Assembly: GCA_032622095.1 (NCBI GenBank)
Contig: CP136063.1
Coordinates: forward strand, 82,127,980 to 82,191,979
Direction of reading: 5' to 3'
From: Siphonodentalium dalli
Lineage: Eukaryota > Mollusca > Scaphopoda > Gadilida > Siphonodentaliidae
DNA: 64,000 bases
Position numbers and translations under genes: made by a program. Shown here piece by piece: positions 11,625-24,109 of the stretch (position 1 is its first letter; the number at the start of each line of letters is the position of its first letter). The notes under the pieces were generated by a model. That model was not told the origin of the DNA. It ran no database searches and saw only the letters and a program-made list of their open reading frames with translations.

Positions 11625-12261
11625 GTCAGTATATAAATGTTTTACATTTTAGGTTACAATACACCAAATACAAATTAGTAGAGTGATTTCCCCTGGGATC
11701 CCCAAGCTAAGATCAGCATAAATAATCATTTCAGCTGAATGGCCAGTGGTACATGGCTGAAAATTCCGCGAAGAATGCACAAACATGTTTCCCGTTGAGA
11801 AACGTCAAATAAAGCCACACTATGAAAGGTTACGGCTGTCAAATCGGCGAATAATTATGTGAGGGGTTGGTGTTGTTTTTTTTCCGATGTCAAATTTTCT
11901 CCCTTTTAAGGGTAGTGTGACGTTTGTCAAAAATGTAGTGTGACGCAATACGTTGACAATAATACATATGCAGGGTCAACGCGTTAAGGACGGCAAATTA
12001 TGGCCAGCGCGATGTGTTAACACTGTGGTTAATGCAAATGATTTGATGTATTGTCCCCTACGATAAACAAAATACGAATTTCATCCAGGTGTTGTGTTAA
12101 AATATGCACCAAGGTAGCCGATGTGGGTGGTCAAAGCTTCCATAAACACATTTTCACAATATCATGTTATTTTGTATTCAATGCTTTAAAGCGCAGATAT
12201 AGCCCTTGTAACCGTTTTAAAGATGCCATACCTGCAAATAAATCATAACCATGTATTGACC

Positions 12262-12728
12262 TTAAATGCACGGGCGGCATTCGTTGCAGAAATATTCATA
12301 TTTGTTCAAATCGCCAACAACAGAAGGAATATTAAAATATACATAGTTTTGTTCATATGCCAAACATAATCAGCGCGTAAATAGTATATTGTCGTCAATA
12401 CGTACGATTGTGTACGTAAACAAGAGCCTGCTCGTGTTACAGAAGTTGTGCTTCTGTTTACATAACACAGCGCAATTCTATTGGTTAATCACCCAACAGT
12501 GCATATAAACGCTCTTATTATTTACATATCAGGAAAACAGTAACAAATAACGCTCTTTATGTTTACCATATCCGGATCTAAACAAAAGCAAGGAAACGTA
12601 AACGTTTTTTTGCTTTTGTTTACATAACAAAGGGGGGAAATTGACAATAACATATACTGTTATGCCATATTTCTAATTGGTATAAGAACAAAAAGCATGC
12701 ACACCGCCAACGCCGCCCGTATCTTTAA
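12262..12728. mobile_element. TTAA-flanked MITE family 'ACGGGCGG', copy A
   Basis: It starts 'TTAAatgcacgggcggc' and ends 'gccgcccgtatctTTAA'. It lies in the intron of gene 1. The interior has nested inverted repeats, for example 'gtttacataac' and 'cttttgtttacat'. Copy B (55675-56156) is the same element in the opposite orientation, and shorter relatives lie at 26392-26732 and ending at 46800. It has no coding capacity. Confidence 0.8.
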
Positions 12729-13004
12729 TACAGTTAATATTAATTCAAGTCATGTTGCATATGGGACCGTAAGGTAAGAACATGCGTTTCCGAGGTATGT
12801 CAGAAAATAACCATTGACCATATACATGTATAGTTATTACGTCAACTGTTTCCTTACTAAATATAGTTAGCGAGTAGTTCACATAGGAACTGTTCAGATA
12901 TTATTTTAAATTGAACACTGGGGCGTAAGTCGTTCGCGGGTCAAAATTATTAGTCTCTTCTCCCAAAAAGAAGCACATTATCAGCTAATAATAAAACTTG
13001 TTTT

Positions 13005-13122
13005 AGGTGGATAATCTGCTTAGCAACGCCTCATTTTGAGTCGATAATGTGCTGAAATTTTGAGAGTTTAGTCACATTAACGACTCATAATGAGGGATTC
13101 TAAGCAGATTATGTGCGGTTTA
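13005..13122. repeat. ~115-nt inverted repeat
   Basis: The arm 'gataatctgcttag..cctcattttgagtcgataatgtg' is matched in reverse by 'cacattaacgactcat..gagggattctaagcagattat', with a loop of about 20 nt. It lies in the intron of gene 1. Confidence 0.75.
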
Positions 13123-13584
13123 TGACACAAATAAGCCAACTCATGACTTTTCAGGTGTAATCTCTTTAAGTAAGTGTACTTGGTAGAAGTGAATTGCTAA
13201 GATGAGATGATAAAATAAAATAACCTTCTTTCAAACTGATATCAAACTGAAATGTTTCAAAATCACATACAATTCGTCTAATTCTAACAATCATAGTATA
13301 TATCCGAAAACCTAAAAGGCATGTTTTCGACGCTTTTCGACGGTACCTGGCTGACTAATAGGACAGCTGATTGCAACATACAATCACATTTTTATCAAAA
13401 TACAATATAATGAAGCAGATTGAGAAATATAACAGTTAACAGTGGACCATCTAGATGGCTTCAAATTGGTCTAACATGGGTAACGTTTTAACGAGGGAGA
13501 TACAGGTGCATGTTAAAATTTCGAAAGTTTCATGTGTAGAAAAGGGGGAGTGGTAACACAATCGATGACATTATTTGTCGCCGT

Positions 13585-13965
13585 TTTCAGCCAAACTTAT
13601 ACACTATAATCTCCATGATATTAGGAATCTAATGGTGTGGTTTAAAGAGGCCAAAATTTGGCGCCGCTCGAGTAAGGGTTTGGGGAGGAGAAGGGCACTA
13701 AAATTGCTAACAATATTGTTAGAGCCAATTTCCACCAATTTGATACACATTCTTCTCCGTGTTAGTAGGAATCTAATCGTGTGGTTTAAATATACACCAC
13801 ATTGGTGCCGCGTGGGTCAGAAATAGGGGGATGGGCACTAAATTTGTTAGAATGTGTTTAGTCGCTGATATCCACCAAACTTACAAATAGTCATCTCCAT
13901 GATATGATAGAGAGTATAATTGTATTGTTTAATGATGTAAAATTGTGGTTTGAAGAAAGTGGCAT
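13585..13965. repeat. three-copy ~140-bp tandem repeat
   Basis: Copies begin near 13589, 13727 and 13870 with 'ccaccaaacttatacac'-type sequence and share 'aggaatctaatcgtgtggtt' and 'gggatgggcactaaa'. One more copy is inverted near 38440-38510 ('caccaatttgggtttagattcc'), so this is a dispersed repeat. It lies in the intron of gene 1. Confidence 0.7.
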
Positions 13966-14859
13966 CCTCTGAGTTAGGGCGGGGTCGCGGCACCACAATT
14001 GATGCCCGTGTTATCTCACGTCAACACTAAATAACCCAACACAAATTGAATATCATAATTATATTCTAATTAACATAATAATACATTTCCGGTATTGATA
14101 TCGATATAATTGCGCTAAGCTCTTACGTCACCGCCCATGTCGATAATACACGTGTAACTTACTAAAGATATGAGGCCGGATTTAGGGATAATTATGTGAT
14201 AAATAATGAGATGCTAAAATAACAACATTGTTTTTTTTAATGGGATCAGATTAAAAAATTATTCAAATTTACAAGTTGTATAATTTAAAAACAATAATAG
14301 TATATATGCATACTCTCATACACCTGTCGAATAACAGTGCATGCATGATTATTTAATTTCAGTCAACAATACAACCCTGCACTATTATTAGACAATGAGA
14401 CATATAGTGAAATTGCCTGCACTGTTATTAATTTCAGCCGAAAATACGGCTCTGCACTATAATTCTGCCTGCAATATTATTCGGCAGGTGTGAGTATAGT
14501 ACAGACTAGATAGTATTAACCGAAAAACAATGCTGAACCGAAAAAGTTGTTTTAGTCGGGACCAATTCGAGTTGCTTTTCATAACTGATTGTTCGTATTA
14601 CAAATCGTCCCAAAACTTAACTGAAAAAGCAAGTTTAAATCTTCAGATTTTTGCATGTACAGTACCATCCATGTTGAGATTTCTTGGCTTCTGCCAAGAT
14701 GGCGCAGAATAATGTTTGTCACTTCAGCGTCACCGTATATATAAACAACGTTCTCCCAACACCGTATATAATGATACATGTACATGTAGCTTTGTGGATA
14801 TATAGCACCCCATTGCAAACGTTCATCAGAACATTCAAAGACTAACATTTTTATTCCAG

Positions 14860-16089
14860 ATACATGTACACGATACCATGATGGGGTTTTTCGAAAGCTA
14901 CACAACGCCAGCTACGTACAACATACTGGTTACGACCAACTCGCCAACGGGAGCTTGCGTCAGCATAACCAGCCCAAACAACGGAGCGCCGATGTCTATT
15001 GAACTCATAGTTCCCCCATTGGGATCAGCGATGGCAACGATTGACAAAAGTCTCATCCCTATCAGAGGTGTCATTGAAAGAAAAGGAATCTTGATATCGG
15101 CAAGAGAAGACATAACCGTTTATGGAATGATCAATCGTCCACATGGAAGTGGTTTGTTTGCAGCGATTGGGGATAATGACTTGGGGGGGAACTATTTCGT
15201 GTCAACATACCCAAAGTACATGTACGTGTACGGCATGCAAATTGTCATAACATCTGGTAGCGACAACAACGCAGTGCAAATCGAGTTTCGGTTACCAGTA
15301 ACTGCCAACGTCATATACAATGGTGTTTCATATACATCTGGAGATACAATTAACATCAAGATGAAGAAATTTGATGTTCTCTACCTGTACGGAATCTCAG
15401 ATTTTACAGGGACCCATATTGTGGCGAGTCAACCTATTGCAGTTGTAAGCGGCAACGGCTGTGTTTACATAGACACAACAAGCTGCGACACGGTCGTAGA
15501 GCAGATGCCACCAGTTGAGAAATGGGAAACCGAGTACATGACCGTTCACTTCCCATTTGGAAACAAAGCTGATTACTACCAAGTTGTTGCAAGTGAAGCA
15601 GACATTTCCGTTTCGGTTGATGATGTAGCGCAATGGACAAGTTCATATGCAGGTGACATGAACATATTCACTTTCCCTGTTAACGAATACCATAAAATCA
15701 CAGCATCGAACCTGATCATGGTAACCCTCTTCAGTCCAGGTCAAAGGTCGGATGGTCTCGGGGACCCATTCATGATGACGGTAATCGGACAGAACACATA
15801 CAAAAATGCTTACAATTTCCAAACAGCGGACTGGGCCGATGTTACTTATATAAGTTTTCTGTCTGTCGTTGTTGATCAGTCGGACCTACCTGGGATGATA
15901 CTGGACGGCCAGCCACTAACCACATACAGTGTCGTCACGAGAACATATCCAGTATCTCCAGACGTCTGCGTTGAGCTCGAGATCAATTCCGGTTCGCACA
16001 ATTTGTACCACTCGAACAAATCAGTGCATTTCGGGGCCTACTTGTTTGGAATAGAGTACATACACGGAGTCGGGACAGTCATTAGATAG
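14860..16089 (+). CDS. gene 1 exon 2: IgGFc-binding-protein N-terminal-type domain
   Basis: This is the terminal exon, 409 codons plus stop, joined in phase 0 after acceptor ttattccag|ata. It has the hallmarks of the IgGFc-binding-protein N-terminal domain. 'NILVTTNSPTGA' begins the domain, 'ERKGILISAREDITVYGM' is the 'KGI.I.S...I.VYG' motif, and 'SDFTGTHIVASQPIAVVSG' is the 'DFTGT.I.S.kPIaV.SG' motif. A cysteine pair C-x7-C leads into 'DTVVEQMPPVEKWETEY', matching 'hlvEQ.PPv..Wg.ef'. There is no transmembrane segment or GPI-type tail, so with exon 1 the 517-residue product should be secreted. Vertebrate FCGBP carries this domain in a mucus protein. Invertebrate members are numerous and often linked to immunity, but the ligand here is unknown. 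Confidence 0.88.
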   Translation: MHVHDTMMGFFESYTTPATYNILVTTNSPTGACVSITSPNNGAPMSIELIVPPLGSAMATIDKSLIPIRGVIERKGILISAREDITVYGMINRPHGSGLFAAIGDNDLGGNYFVSTYPKYMYVYGMQIVITSGSDNNAVQIEFRLPVTANVIYNGVSYTSGDTINIKMKKFDVLYLYGISDFTGTHIVASQPIAVVSGNGCVYIDTTSCDTVVEQMPPVEKWETEYMTVHFPFGNKADYYQVVASEADISVSVDDVAQWTSSYAGDMNIFTFPVNEYHKITASNLIMVTLFSPGQRSDGLGDPFMMTVIGQNTYKNAYNFQTADWADVTYISFLSVVVDQSDLPGMILDGQPLTTYSVVTRTYPVSPDVCVELEINSGSHNLYHSNKSVHFGAYLFGIEYIHGVGTVIR

Positions 16090-16383
16090 ATTACATATTG
16101 GAAATCGACAGACTTCTGCACTGCACAAACAAGAAACAGCATTGGTTCCCTGAATGATCAGAAATGACATTATAAACACATGGTTCAAAATTATAAAACA
16201 AAAATGGTACACTCGTTGTGTGTGGATGCGGTAACGTTATAGTCTTAGTAATGTGTCCATTTTGTTTTATAGTAGTCGTAATTTATTTTGTTCTTACATC
16301 ACCAAAATACGTACAACTTGAACAGACTTAAAACTCATTAATTCACATTTCTCATCAGTAATGGAGATTCAGCCTCCGTTTTG

Positions 16384-16389
16384 AATAAA
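16384..16389 (+). promoter_or_regulatory. polyadenylation signal AATAAA of gene 1
   Basis: AATAAA lies 295 nt after the stop in a 3' flank homologous to that of gene 2. Gene 2 has the signal at the equivalent position, in the same 'cagttttgaataaac' type context. Conservation between paralogues supports use. Confidence 0.6.
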
Positions 16390-16539
16390 CTAATTGGGTG
16401 ACTAAGAGTCATATTTGTTTTCTAAGTTTGCACCGCATCTTCAACGAGTCAGATTTCGCCTGTTTCACATATTTATATAGCTAACTGTGACAATATTTCC
16501 ACAACTTTCAATGGTTAAGTATGAGAAAATTAAGGATAA

Positions 16540-17872
16540 TTGTTTTCTCTACCCGTTAAATGCCTTTCGTAAACAGCTAACAACTATTTAGTGTTTAACT
16601 TACTAACACTTTTTCTTTCCCAAATAATTATTGACGAGTAGTTATATTGGGAAATGTTGTTACGCCGAGTTATGTAGTAACTGACGAGTTTTGTGGTAGC
16701 TCACGAGTTATGTAGTAACAATCGACGAGTTTTGTGGTAGCTCACGAGTTTTGTAGTAAAATCGACGAGTTATGTAGTAATTTTAGGTTACGAGTTTTGT
16801 AGTAAAATATCGACGAGTTTTGTAGTAAAAAACAAACTAACGAGTTAAAATGAATTGAAATTGAACTGAATTTTATTATGATCTGTCGTTATTCTTTGTT
16901 GGTTTATACGGTACCATATTCTTAATACCATGTTATATTGACAATACATAATACAATTATCTATCTATCTAGCCTTACCCACCACACATACTCTCGTGTT
17001 CCTTACTTTATGTATTCCTCATTGGTTGACCAGTTTGTGGGAGAGCCTACCAGCAACAAATGGACTGACTGTCCACTATTACTGTCACATGAACTGTTCA
17101 CGTTTTTTCTTTGATTTTTCAACTACATGTATTATAATTGAATATGCAGAGTGTTACTTTGTCAAATCACATGGGTATCCACAAGAACGAACCAAGAACC
17201 AAGAGGTGGCGTAGAGTTGTCTATATTGCAAAAACAAAGTGAAACGATTATTAGTAACAATAACTGTATGGTACGCATGCATGACTCGCCGCTCTCTTTT
17301 GTTTCACGGCTACTGTTGGTTGCGTTTATTTCTTAGCGTACACAAGCCGCGAATCCATTATGCACTGAGAGAAAAATGACGAACCACATTTGGTTTTCCA
17401 CCAAGATAGATAGTTTATTCTATTTCACCAATAAATCATGGTATTAAGAAATAGGACGCGACGTCTGACGTAATGGGGGCCAGGTTCATGCTAATAACAT
17501 AGCCATAGTTTTTCCAGGTACGAAGTTTGGCTCAGATCTGATGAGAAACGACGCAGCAGTGACGAGGGACAAACATCAAGTTGAGCTACAACGCCATTAA
17601 CGTCCACCACACAAACACTTACACAAAAAAACATTGCATTTACTATATACGATTTTATTAAGTCCAAACCCGCCTTTGAAACTGACTAAAAATTGTTGCT
17701 ACAAAACTCGTCGATATTTTACTACAAAACTCGTAACCCAAATTACTACATAACTCGTCGATTTTACTACAAAACTCGTGAGCTACACCAAAACTCGTCG
17801 ATTGTTACTACATAGCTCGTGAGCTACAACAAAACTCGTCAGTTACAGTTACAGTTACAGCCTATGATCGTT
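16540..17872. mobile_element. ~1.33-kb element with ACGAGTT-repeat terminal inverted repeats
   Basis: The arms at about 16660-16832 and 17697-17855 are near-exact inverses. They are built from iterated 'cgacgagttttgtagtaa' and 'ctcacgagttttgtagtaa' units. The region is absent from the homologous flank of gene 2. There, 'ttgaggataatt' (32760-32772) runs straight into 'gttgaacttattatct', whereas here the two halves are split (about 16527-16540 and 17872 onward). About 860 bp of interior has no recognisable transposase, so it is non-autonomous. The superfamily is unknown. Confidence 0.8.
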
Positions 17873-18300
17873 TGTTGAACTTATATTATCTAAACATTTC
17901 CCACCAAAATAACTCCTTCTGTGCTGGCGGTATTATCAATCATCTGCTCTTAATTTCTTAACATCGCCCAAAATTAATAAATATACCAATTCCAATATAG
18001 TATACACCCTGGGACCAATGTAATATATATATTTTAATATCTAGTATAGAGCGGGATAATGCCTCCTTTCTAAGGTAGCAGTGTGTGTTGTGGCAGTGTA
18101 TAAATCGTCCATAACATTTTAATATACCGATAACAGGTAACAACATGAATCACCTACTGCCACCATCAACAATCGAGTTTGTACTATTGTTTCTGTGTAC
18201 CTATTACTTATTGTTCCAAGAAACCTATGCCCGATTGATTCAACCGATCCTGGGAAATCCCAGGGCTGACTTTTCCTATCAATTGCTCTCAAAATGACGA
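17873..18300. other. 3' flank of gene 1 homologous to 32775-33120
   Basis: Shared blocks include 'actccttctgtgctgg', 'atcaatcatctgc', 'aataatgcctcctttctaa' and 'gattcaaccgatcctgggaaatccc'. This is duplicated non-coding flank that marks the extent of the gene-duplication unit. A stretch around 18130-18230 is extra here. Confidence 0.65.
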
Positions 18301-19111
18301 AAATGTTCCACTTCTGAACATTTTAACAGAGTCTTGCCACATGACATGGAGGTTGTTTTAGGGGATGGAGCTTTCCAGGAATAATCTTTACACAGAATCG
18401 TCGATTCCTGTAGCTATACATGCCGTACATGCGCACTGTGTATTCTTTTGTGGTACTTTGGACTCTTATATCTCGATACAGAATTGCTATATGCACAATT
18501 ACCAGTCAGACACTTCTGTCTGAATTCAACTATTATAGTCATATTTAATTACTGTAGTTGAATCAGCATTTAAAAATATTGCTGTCCAATATCAATATTA
18601 TTACAGTTGAATTTTACACTGGCAAATCCACTATTTCCCTGTTTTTTTGTGGAAATGTTAAGATCGAGAATACCAGTACACAGCCAAATTGCACACTTAC
18701 CAATATTGTACAAAACTAACATTCTCCAAATAACATTTATTTTGCAACCTTTTGCGCCAGCATATTTTATTTAATAACGACACAAGGATGTCTGTTTAAT
18801 TGACATTAACAATACGAGACAATCGCTCCTTCATAACATCATTTAAATCAATTGAATGCTAATTGACTTCCTTGTCCACCATGGTTAGTTATTTGAATGG
18901 ATCGAGACTACTTCGTCACAAAAACACTCATGGTACCGAATTTGTGTGGCACTGATTTTGATTGATTTTTGTGAAGTATGATTTTGGATTATTCCTCGAA
19001 TAATCGAATTTATCGAATTCACATAGCGGCAATATTAATATTTAACTGCTATAGTTGATTATAACTATACTAGTTAAATTCAGGATGTGCCTGACCTGAT
19101 TACCTATCGTA
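18301..19111. other. no feature recognised
   Basis: AT-rich DNA with no supported exon or recognisable element. Confidence 0.4.
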
Positions 19112-19704
19112 TCTATTATATATTTTGGAACTTCTGTCTGTATGTGTGTATGTATGTATGTATGTATGTATGTATTTATGCATGTATGAATTAATGTATG
19201 TATGTATATATATATGTATATGTGGTATAGACTCGAAAACTGCTCGACCGATCCGACTCAAATTTGGTATGTAGGCCTACTTTGATCCCGGGAACAATAT
19301 GGGTGGGTTCAATTTCACGTACGATCGGGTCCTTGACTTCGCTCATATGCGATCATATAGGCATGTTTCTGGATCTCGACCGATCCGACTTAAATTTGGT
19401 ATGTAGGCCTACTTTGATCACGGCAACAATATGGGCGGGTCCAATATCACATGCGACCGTGTCCTTGACCTCGCTCATATACGCTCGTATAGGAACGTTT
19501 CTGTACCTTGACCGATCCGACTCAAATTTGGTATGTAGGCCTACTTTGATCCCGGGAACAATATGTGCCTGTCCAATTTCATGTGCGACCCTGTCCTTGA
19601 CCTTGATCTTGACCTCGCTCATATACGCTCATATAGGCATGTTTCTGGACTGATCGAATAATAGTTTGTCCAGATGCTGTATATTCTGCCCAGATGGATG
19701 CGAT
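19112..19704 (+). mobile_element. Helitron-like element, 3' end decayed
   Basis: It begins 'TCTATTATATATTTTGGAAC', followed by a (TATG)n/(CTGT)n microsatellite. Next comes the sequence 'actcgaaaactgctcgaccg' with 'caaatttggtatgtaggcc', repeated at 19266, 19398 and 19529 (about 132 bp apart). This layout (TC start, microsatellite, long tandem units) matches 41609-42282 in this window and non-autonomous Helitrons of other animals. No terminal hairpin plus CTAG is visible, so the 3' end is truncated. Confidence 0.65.
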
Positions 19705-20380
19705 CACAAAGAAATCACTAAATATTATATATTTTTGAACTTCTGTCGGTGTGTATGTATGTATGTATGTGTGTATGTATGTATGTATGTATGTAATGGT
19801 GTATGTGTGTATGTATGTGCGTGTATGTATGTATGTGTGTATGTATGTATGTATGTATGTATGTATGTGTGTGTTATAGACTCGAAAACTGCTCGACCGA
19901 TCCGACTCAAATTTGGTATGTAGACATACTTTGATCCCGGGAAGAATATGGGTCCAATTTCACGTGCGACCGTGTCCTTGACCTTGACCGCGCTCATATA
20001 CGCTCATATAGGCATGTTTCTGGAACTCGACCGATCCAACTCAAATTTGGTATGTAGGGCTACTTTGATCCCGGGAACAATATGGGCGGGTCCAATTTCA
20101 CGTGCGACCGTGTCCTTGACCTCGCTCATATACGCTCATGTAGGCATGTTTCTGGACCTCGACCGATCCGACTCAAATTTGGTATGTAGGCCTACTTTGA
20201 TCCACTATGGGCGGGTCCAATTTCACGTGCGAGCAATTTCACGTGTCCGTGACCTTTACCTTGATCTCGCTCATATACGCTCATATATGCATGTTTCTGG
20301 ACCGACGCTGTATATTCTGTCCAGACGGAGACGATCACAAAGATATCGGAAGTCGGGCACATATCTGTTATATCTCACGC
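19705..20380 (+). mobile_element. second Helitron-like element, adjacent
   Basis: A second 'tattatatatttttgaacttctgtcgg' type start near 19720 is followed by a (GTAT)n microsatellite and three more ~132-bp units (landmarks near 19915, 20049 and 20180). The segment 'gctgtatattctg.ccagacgga' ends both this and the preceding element, so the pair looks like a tandem duplication. The microsatellite yields meaningless Tyr/Val/Cys open frames. Confidence 0.6.
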
Positions 20381-20399
20381 TTTGTTATTTATTATTATT

Positions 20400-20740
20400 T
20401 ACCATTCCAACATATACACCATTATAGTCTACTTTTGTAAATAAAATATTATAATTCCGATATTTATAAAGTTGAAACCCGAATGTCCAAGCATGTTAAA
20501 CTGGCTGATGATACACATCACCGAATATTTAGACCAAATAATATGTCAGAATTCTCAAATTATATGTTTTGTATTTTGTATTCATGCATAATAAAAATTC
20601 TGTAATATCATATGAATATACTGTAACCAAAAATATGAATAAATTATAAAAAATATTACAATCCAACATATACAACATTATAGTCTACTTGTGTAAATAA
20701 ACTATTCTGATTCTAATTCCGATATTTTGTTCCCTATAAA
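20400..20740. repeat. short direct duplication
   Basis: 'caacatatacaccattatag' with 'gtctac...gtaaataaa...attccgatat' occurs near 20408 and again near 20664. It is non-coding. Confidence 0.65.
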
Positions 20741-21329
20741 GGACATGCATCTAACTTCCTTTACGCGTGTGACACAGTGTTATGATTCTATACACATAGT
20801 TTAAAATTACTTGATATGCACTGAAGATACGAACGTGTGGGGAAGTGTGCTGAAATGGAGGATAGAAATAAATATACAAGTGTTTTGCGTTGGCACAATA
20901 GGAATACGCTATAGTTGAAGTCACATAACATCAACATGAGTTGAGAATATGTCGCATGCATCACGGAAATATACAGAGTCATCCATAAGTAATATATCGA
21001 AAAGGAGCAAAAAAGGTCACGATTGAGACCACTTTATTTTTCTATATACCAGAAAATAGTCAGATCGTGTCCATGAGCCCATTAAAGATCGTGTATCTCT
21101 TCCCCGAAGTTTGAATTGGGTCGTATAAAGTATCAATCGTATCAAGGAGCTTCTGTCACAAGGACACTTATTTTCTACAATTATTTCATATGAACCGGGA
21201 TAGGGAAGATGCTATTTTTAAAAACATTAAAGCACCGTTTAGTTAAACAATCTCTGTCAAACACTTTTAAACGAAATGTGTGCAACACGAGATGTTTCTC
21301 TTATGTGGTAATAAAAGCTGGAACGTGCC

Positions 21330-21885
21330 TAGACCAATCTTCGCGCTCCAAAAACAGCTTGGGATATCAGCTGGGTTTGATGCTGTTTTTTTTTACCGAG
21401 TCCCGTCCCTCTTTTATAACGTACTTAACGCATATAATCGTGGCGGGGGTTATCTTGCTTGTGTGTCATCGGGTTGGGTCAAATGGATATGATCATAGAA
21501 GGCAGCCTTTCTCAAGAATGATTATATTAAACATGCGCATATCAGAGCTCCGTTTAATGGCAAAGCAACGATTTTTTATAAGTCAACAAAGCCTTGTTTT
21601 TCAGCGAATGTTTATTTGTCGCGCTATCAGAAAATGTATCTAAACAGTACATTACGATCGTATGATCACTTAAACTTTTTCTGTCATGGTAAATGATATA
21701 TCAGATTGTTGAAGACATGCAAATTTCGCGGGTTCATGTGATTACATGTGCTCCACGTGTAAATCTAACACGGCTTTTTAATGAAAGGCCGTTATAGAAA
21801 AGTAACACGACGGACCAGGTCCAAAACAGTATCAACCCAACCGATATCCCAAGCTGTTTGGGACCAAGAATCTTGGTTTGGAACG
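21330..21885. mobile_element. inverted-repeat element (~90-bp arms)
   Basis: The left arm around 21350-21420 contains 'aaacagcttgggatatcagc'. The right arm around 21795-21885 contains its diverged inverse, 'cgatatcccaagctgttt'. Pairing continues to 'ttttataac'/'gttatagaaaa'. The interior is non-coding. Confidence 0.6.
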
Positions 21886-21959
21886 TGCCCTGATTAGGAG
21901 TCCCATAGATTGTTTGTTGTTGAAATCCTGTCGGAAAGGTATTTTAGTATCTATAATAG

Positions 21960-22200
21960 GTTCTGATAACCAGATATTGACTTTCTAAAGGAGAATTTAT
22001 GTTTTTTGTCAGGCTGGTAAAAATTCCAAAGAATGTCTCATAAAGAGCGTCCATGCTTACGTGGCCCCAAAATGTCGGATAATAAAGAGCATTATCAATT
22101 ATAAGCTTTTGCGATCGTTTATGATGCATTTCTCATCATCCTATGGATAACTGTGTGTGGATTTTCGCGATGATGTCCCATACAAATGATGTTTAACACT
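21960..22200. repeat. diverged direct repeat, copy 1
   Basis: It shares ordered blocks with 24110-24350: 'accagat.t.gactttgaaa', 'tttttgtcag', 'gtccatgct', 'agcgttatcaatta', 'agcttttg' and 'catacaaatgatg'. The two copies bracket the LINE fragment. Confidence 0.6.
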
Positions 22201-22619
22201 TTCGATATCACTTCTTTTATCTTCTTTTATCACCTTAGCATGCCTCAAAATCTAAAATAGACCATTACTATGTACACATTTTACTGACTGGGAGAATCCA
22301 TTTAGCATACATAGAAAGACTTAATTCAAGTATGTTCCATTTTTATTTTGATTGGTAAGTTATTCGAACATTAGCTCATGAGTTTTTGTCAAATTTGGTG
22401 TCAAATCGGACTGGAAATCTTTAACATTGATCCACCATCACGTGACTTCAACTCATCGTCGAAGGATGATTCCGTTCCGATAAATGTTACACCGCTCTTT
22501 GAATATGGTATGCTCTTGCATACATGGTTGAATCAGATCGCGTTGGGAAAGCCATGAGAAAGCCATGCACGTTGCAACACGTCGAGCCATGAACCCAACA
22601 TCTATACAATAGGGAGATA
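22201..22619. other. no feature recognised
   Basis: Non-coding DNA between a dispersed repeat and the LINE fragment. No upstream reverse-transcriptase motifs are recognisable, so the LINE is taken as 5'-truncated near 22620. Confidence 0.4.
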
Positions 22620-23976
22620 GACTAGACAGATATATGAAATTATTCATAATTTTATTTGCAGACGGCACGGTGTTATTCTCCGATTCCGCCGATGATCTGC
22701 AGCGTCAGTTGAGTTACTTTGAGGACTATTGTTCGACTTGGGCCCTTAGAGTCAACGTGGCAAAAACTAAAATAATTTGCCTTTCCAAGGGTAGGTTACC
22801 CAGACATTTACTGTTTAGGCTCAACGGTACGGAAATCGAAGTGGTGAAAACATTTTCTTACCTGGGTATTTTGTTTAGCCGATCTGGTTCATTCACGATA
22901 ACCAAGAAAGACTTATCAATGAAAGCTAAGAAAGCCATGCATGAAATTATAAAAATCGCGCGTACACATAAGCTAACACTATCAACACAGTTAAAACTCT
23001 TTGACACCTTAGTCGCACCAATCCTATTTTACGGGTGTGAGGTTTGGGGTGTGGGTGACAATTCTATCATTGAGGGAATACATCTGAAATTTTGCAAAAT
23101 GGTCTTGGGATTAAAAACATCAACACCTTCTTATATGGTATATGGGGAGCTTGGGAGGTATCCAATGCATATTGATATCAACTTAAAAATAATGAAATTC
23201 TGGACTAAGCTTGTCACAAATTCAGAAAATCAGTTGAGTGGAAAATTTATAAACTTGCGTTATCCATGGCCGATGAAACATCATTTGCGTCCCCATGGTT
23301 TAAATCGATAAAACAAATGAAGCAGGCATGTCTTTTATTTGGAGCATTCAGAATCGCGGAATCGACGAGAAACGATTAATAAAGGATTTGAAAAATTAAA
23401 TGAGGGATCAGTTCGTTCAGAACTGGCATTCATCGATGACATCATATTGTAAAGGCAATACTTATAAATCTTTCAAACACGGTTTCTGTGAAGAATCATA
23501 TATTTTTCACGGATCAGATACTAATATAGTTACTCTAGCTCGATTTAGAACAGCCAATCATGTTTTACCAATCGAAATTGGGCGCTGGAATAAAACACCG
23601 TTATCGGAGAGAACGTGCACTTTATGTGAAACAAATATTGTCGGTGACGAGTATCACTTTATACTTGAGTGTCCCTCTCTATCCCAAGAACGGAAACTAT
23701 ACATAAAACATGCATATTGGAAGTATCCCAATCGTCGCAAACTGTCCATTCTTCTCTCAAACAGAAAGCCAAGTATTATACGCAACCTTTGTAGATTCAT
23801 ACACATTATACATAAAAGAGCGAGTTGCTCTCCTGGTTCATCTGAACCTTAAAGTTATCACAACCATCGTCATTGCGACCTTGTTTGTTTGTTTATGTAT
23901 TGCTATATGTATTACCATGTATGTTCTTAATACCATTGTACTATGGTGAAAGAATTAAATGATACTGATACTGATT
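22620..23976 (+). pseudogene. 5'-truncated, inactive non-LTR retrotransposon (LINE)
   Basis: The first frame (22634-23311) encodes the C-terminal half of a LINE reverse transcriptase. 'FADGTVLFS' stands for the catalytic '(F/Y)ADD' box and has lost the second aspartate. 'TWALRVNVAKTKII', 'FSYLGILFS' and 'PILFYGCEVWG' then follow in the usual order. A frameshift and a stop before 23400 separate this from the tail frame (23400-23852), which holds a zinc-finger-like 'CTLCETNIVGDEYHFILEC'. The element ends in 'gatactgatactgat' (23961-23975), a short tandem tail typical of CR1/Jockey-group LINEs. Endonuclease and most of the polymerase are missing. Clade assignment is tentative; the inactive state is clear. 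Confidence 0.85.
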
Positions 23977-24109
23977 TGACGGAAATATGGGGACAATTCC
24001 ATCCTACATAACTCAGAACAAAGCTGCACAGTGAGCAATGTTATAGTAAATGCCAAATCATCTTCAACTCTCATTCTATAGCAGAACATAATTACCCATT
24101 GAAATGATC

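Noticed and set aside
19666-19997. Cysteine/tyrosine/valine-rich open frames
   Set aside because: They are translations of a (GTAT)n microsatellite in a Helitron-like element.
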